Shown here: piece by piece, positions 5,375 to 7,846 of the stretch
Layout: each line of letters begins with the position of its first letter
How positions within the stretch are numbered: position 1 is the stretch's first letter
Assembly (NCBI GenBank): GCA_947585525.1
Contig: CANPXA010000079.1
Location: forward strand, 1-7,846
Length of the DNA: 7,846 nt
Direction of reading: 5' to 3'
From: an uncultured Akkermansia sp.
GTDB taxonomy: Bacteria; Verrucomicrobiota; Verrucomicrobiia; Verrucomicrobiales; Akkermansiaceae
Position numbers and translations under genes: made by a program
Notes under the pieces: generated by a model
What the model saw: only the letters and a program-made list of their open reading frames with translations
Told to the model about the DNA's origin: nothing
The model's database searches: none

Positions 5375-6000
5375 AGGGAATTCTAACGATCATCACGCTG
5401 AGCCTGTGCCTGGTGGCCTGCCGGAGCACGCATGAGGATCCGTACGCCGCAGGAGCGAGATTGGAAGCTCTCAGCAAAAATAAGCGGGTGGCGCGCACGT
5501 ACGAACAGTTTGTGGCGAGTCCGGGGTACAGTATGTCACGCGATATGTGGAGAGGTAGCGCCATTGAGATGAATGACCCCCGGAATTCGCGGGTTGAAAT
5601 TCTGTTGAAAGAGCAACGCGGACGTCTCTACATCAATGATAGGATAGCCATGGACTTCCCCGTGTGCTCCGGTAGAATCGGCGGTCACGAGACTCCTCGC
5701 GGAACTTTCCGCATCACCGAGAAGCAGCGTGAACATCGTTCCTCCATCTATGGCAGCTTTGTGAATGCCAATAATGTCGTCGTGAAAGGGGATGCGAATT
5801 CCGGTCAGAAGGCACCGAAAGGGACACATTTTAAGGGGGCTCTCATGCCGTACTGGATGCGCTTCAACGGCGCCATTGGGATGCACGTCGGCAGCGTGTA
5901 TCGCAGCGGAGCGTCTCACGGGTGTGTGCGCATACCGCCGGAGGCTTGCAGCATCCTCTTCAACAAACTCGCCGTAGGTTCCAAAGTCATCGTCAAATAA
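5371..6000 (+). CDS. L,D-transpeptidase (YkuD domain) lipoprotein
   Basis: YkuD enzymes form 3-3 cross-links in peptidoglycan or attach proteins to it, using a catalytic Cys in the periplasm. The 209-residue protein has a lipoprotein signal (hydrophobic LTIITLSLCL, lipobox LVAC, lipidated Cys17), so it should be membrane-anchored. The YkuD domain spans about 73-209. It begins RVEILLKEQRGRLYIND, has the substrate-loop motif HETPRGTF (106-113), and ends with the active site: His172 (GMHVGS) and S-H-G-C-V-R (182-187, catalytic Cys185). An N-terminal linker of about 55 residues has no recognised domain, and no LysM or peptidoglycan-binding repeat is present. The ATG overlaps the hflX stop by 4 bp (ATGA), which indicates translational coupling. 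Whether it makes 3-3 links or attaches a protein cannot be told from sequence. Confidence 0.9.
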   Translation: MKGILTIITLSLCLVACRSTHEDPYAAGARLEALSKNKRVARTYEQFVASPGYSMSRDMWRGSAIEMNDPRNSRVEILLKEQRGRLYINDRIAMDFPVCSGRIGGHETPRGTFRITEKQREHRSSIYGSFVNANNVVVKGDANSGQKAPKGTHFKGALMPYWMRFNGAIGMHVGSVYRSGASHGCVRIPPEACSILFNKLAVGSKVIVK

Positions 6001-6003
6001 ACT

Positions 6004-7575
6004 ATGATATCGCGTTTACACAGTGCAGCGGTTAACGGCATCACCGGGTACGAGGTGCAGGTGGAGATCGATGTGAAAAAGGTGGAGGAAACGGGGCGCG
6101 TCGCCATCGTGGGATTGCCGGATACGGCTGTGCGTGAGAGCGTGCAACGCGTCACAGCCGCCTTACAGAACAGCCATTTCTTCTGCCCTGGGCAGATACT
6201 CGCCACGGTTAATCTGGCGCCGGCCGACGTGAAGAAGCAGGGACCCGGCTTCGACCTCCCGATAGCCATCGGATTGGAGATGGCTATCCAAACGAACTAC
6301 AACGGATTGCCGGATGCGTACCGTCGTCGCATCCCCGTTGATGTCGATGATTGGTGCATCGTGGGCGAGCTGGCGCTGGACGGAGCTGTTCGCGGAGTGC
6401 GGGGGATTCTTCCGCAAGCGATCGCGGCACGTGAGGCGGGGAGAAAATATATCATGCTCTCCCCGGAAAATGCAGCGGAGGCAACGGTTGTGGAAGGGTT
6501 GCAGGCGTACGCTGTTGAAAATCTGAGAGAGGCATGGGATGTGCTGCTGGAACGCACGGCGCACGCGGTGTATGAGGAAGTTCCCGGGGATGCTGAACCG
6601 GAGGGAATGCCGGATTTTGATGAAATCAAGGGACAGCCTTACGCGAGAAGAGCGATGGAGGTGGCTGCTGCGGGGGGACACAATTTGCTCATGAGCGGCA
6701 CACCCGGTAGCGGCAAAAGCATGCTGGCTTCGCGATTGCCGACGATCCTTCCGCCGATGACGCACGAGGAGGCGCTGGAAGCCAGCAAAATACACTCCGT
6801 TTGCGGTTTGTTGCCGAAGGGAGCGGGGTTGTTGAGACAGCGCCCTTTCCGGTCTCCGCACCACACCATATCCGACGTGGGTCTCATGGGCGGCGGAAGC
6901 AACATAACCCCCGGCGAAATTACCCTGGCTCATCATGGGGTCCTCTTCCTTGATGAGCTCCCGGAGTTCAGCCGGCGGACGCTGGAAACCTTGCGGCAGC
7001 CGCTGGAGAGTGGGAAGGTGACCATATCGCGGGCGAGCGGTTCCATGGATTTTCCGTGCCAGTTCATGCTGGTGGCGGCAATGAATCCGTGTCCATGCGG
7101 CTATTTGGGGGACACGAGGCACGCCTGCCTCTGCAAACCTGCGGATGTCGCTCGATACCGGAAAAAGATTTCCGGACCGTTGCTGGATCGCTTTGACATG
7201 GTCATTGAGGTGCCGGCGGTGGAGCCTTCCAGTCTCCTGCGCAAACCGGACGGGGAGAGCAGCGCGACCATCCGTGCGCGCGTGACGGCGGCGCGGGTGA
7301 TGCAACAGAAGCGTTATGCCGGAACGGGAATCACTTGCAATGCACGTCTCACGGGAAAACTGCTCCGCAAATTCTGTCCGCTTACTTCGGAACAGGAAGC
7401 AATTTTGCTGACAGCTGTGGAGCAATTCGGGCTCTCGGCTCGGGCGTTTGATCGCATTTTGCGCGTTACCCGCACGATAGCGGATCTGGCGGGGCGGGAG
7501 AATCCCGCTGACGATGACTTGTTGGAGGCCATCCAATTCCGTCAGTTTGAAGCGCAATTGCGCGGAGCAAATTGA
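6004..7575 (+). CDS. comM: ComM/YifB-family AAA+ ATPase (Mg-chelatase-like)
   Basis: ComM is a hexameric DNA helicase that helps branch migration when natural-transformation DNA is integrated; YifB-family members occur widely, also in species not known to be competent. The 523 residues fit the family (about 500). The N-terminal Lon-protease-like fold covers about 1-180 (VNLAPADVKKQGPGFDLPIA at 69-88, GELALDGAVR at 121-130). The AAA+ core follows, with Walker A GTPGSGKS (232-239), Walker B GVLFLDELPEF (312-322), and NPCPCGYLGD (361-370) continuing to Cys375 and Cys377, a conserved possible zinc site. RFD (396-398) holds the arginine finger. The C-terminal Mg-chelatase domain contains LSARAFDRILRVTRTIADL (477-495). 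All motifs are intact. It starts 3 bp after the transpeptidase stop and has no clear ribosome site of its own, so translational coupling is likely. Confidence 0.93.
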   Translation: MISRLHSAAVNGITGYEVQVEIDVKKVEETGRVAIVGLPDTAVRESVQRVTAALQNSHFFCPGQILATVNLAPADVKKQGPGFDLPIAIGLEMAIQTNYNGLPDAYRRRIPVDVDDWCIVGELALDGAVRGVRGILPQAIAAREAGRKYIMLSPENAAEATVVEGLQAYAVENLREAWDVLLERTAHAVYEEVPGDAEPEGMPDFDEIKGQPYARRAMEVAAAGGHNLLMSGTPGSGKSMLASRLPTILPPMTHEEALEASKIHSVCGLLPKGAGLLRQRPFRSPHHTISDVGLMGGGSNITPGEITLAHHGVLFLDELPEFSRRTLETLRQPLESGKVTISRASGSMDFPCQFMLVAAMNPCPCGYLGDTRHACLCKPADVARYRKKISGPLLDRFDMVIEVPAVEPSSLLRKPDGESSATIRARVTAARVMQQKRYAGTGITCNARLTGKLLRKFCPLTSEQEAILLTAVEQFGLSARAFDRILRVTRTIADLAGRENPADDDLLEAIQFRQFEAQLRGAN

Positions 7576-7592
7576 AAGAATATTCGAACAAA

Positions 7593-7604
7593 AACCGTAC
7601 GGTT
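7593..7604. promoter_or_regulatory. 12-bp perfect palindrome AACCGTACGGTT, candidate operator
   Basis: It lies in the 49-bp gap between comM and the next lipoprotein gene, 20 bp before that gene's start. GAATATTC (7578-7585) is a second, shorter palindrome just upstream. There is no loop or T-run, so it is not a terminator. The position suits a repressor site, but no clear -35/-10 pair is visible in the gap. Confidence 0.35.
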
Positions 7605-7624
7605 AAGAAAGGACTGCCCGCAGT

Positions 7625-7846
7625 ATGAATAGGATAAACAGGATAGGGGTCATCGGCTGTGCGCTCCTGCTCGCCGCGTGTCAGCCGGGGGACGAGGAAG
7701 TGGATTCTCCGCGAGTGGAACCAGGGGTGACGAGTTTTGATGAAGGATGGAGTTTCAGGTATTTCGGGTCCGGAGACCCGGTGGAGGATAATGCTTGCAT
7801 CAAGGCTTCACGAGGATCCCAGATATGGCATCCCGCTCTTCACGCT
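7625..7846 (+). CDS. Lipoprotein, N-terminal part only; possible glycoside hydrolase family 2 enzyme
   Basis: Seventy-four codons are visible before the right edge. The start reads MNRINRIGVIGCALLLAAC, a lipoprotein signal with lipobox LAAC and lipidated Cys19. A short acidic, Pro-containing linker (20-37) leads to FDEGWSFRYFGSGDP (38-52) and then SQIWHPALHA (65-74). The FD-x-GW-x-F opening is typical of the N-terminal sugar-binding domain of family 2 glycosidases such as beta-galactosidase. The catalytic domain lies outside the window, so the family is a moderate inference. The purine site AAGGA (7609-7613) is 11 bp from the ATG, longer than usual. The gap to comM is 49 bp, so it may be co-transcribed or have its own control through the palindrome at 7593-7604. 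Confidence 0.6.
   Translation, partial: MNRINRIGVIGCALLLAACQPGDEEVDSPRVEPGVTSFDEGWSFRYFGSGDPVEDNACIKASRGSQIWHPALHA

Noticed and set aside
6163..7557. 464-codon minus-strand frame opposite comM
   Set aside because: ComM on the plus strand has every family motif intact. The opposite frame is Arg/His/Gln-rich, as expected for a shadow frame in GC-rich codons.

Overview
The window looks like chromosomal DNA from a Gram-negative bacterium. It encodes an OprB-type outer-membrane porin ending in phenylalanine, three proteins with lipoprotein signal peptides, and promoters of the standard sigma-70 kind. The secreted proteins (porin, C39-like cysteine peptidase, probable M3 peptidase, possible GH2 glycosidase lipoprotein) recall gut Verrucomicrobiota of the Akkermansia type. 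That assignment is inference from protein style, not from a marker gene.

Layout. At the left edge a minus-strand gene runs off the window; its 72 visible residues are a signal peptide plus what looks like the start of an M3-family metallopeptidase. A 377-bp divergent spacer follows, holding a near-consensus promoter (518-546), a hairpin with a T-run just after the expected transcription start, and a 12-bp exact repeat. The porin gene (596-1819) ends in a strong intrinsic terminator (1851-1884). A second good promoter (1891-1919) then drives a structured leader and a secreted C39-like cysteine peptidase (2042-3472).

Next is a 425-bp gene-free stretch (3473-3897). It holds a cluster of perfect palindromes, CGTTGAT/ATCAACG motifs, a GC-rich repeat block, heptamer repeats and a 12-bp hairpin, with imperfect inverted copies of one 12-mer at its two ends. 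It is probably an intergenic repeat element plus possible regulator sites.

The right half is a compact plus-strand gene cluster: a 45-residue lipoprotein, the ribosome-associated GTPase hflX, a lipoprotein L,D-transpeptidase that overlaps hflX by 4 bp, and a ComM/YifB AAA+ ATPase 3 bp further on. The spacing implies one transcript. After a 49-bp gap with a 12-bp palindrome, another lipoprotein gene starts and runs off the right edge; its first residues resemble a glycoside hydrolase family 2 enzyme.

No rRNA, tRNA, CRISPR array, transposase or phage gene is visible. The least explained parts are the 3473-3897 region, the tiny lipoprotein ahead of hflX, and the N-terminal half of the cysteine peptidase. 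I see no convincing undescribed multi-gene system.
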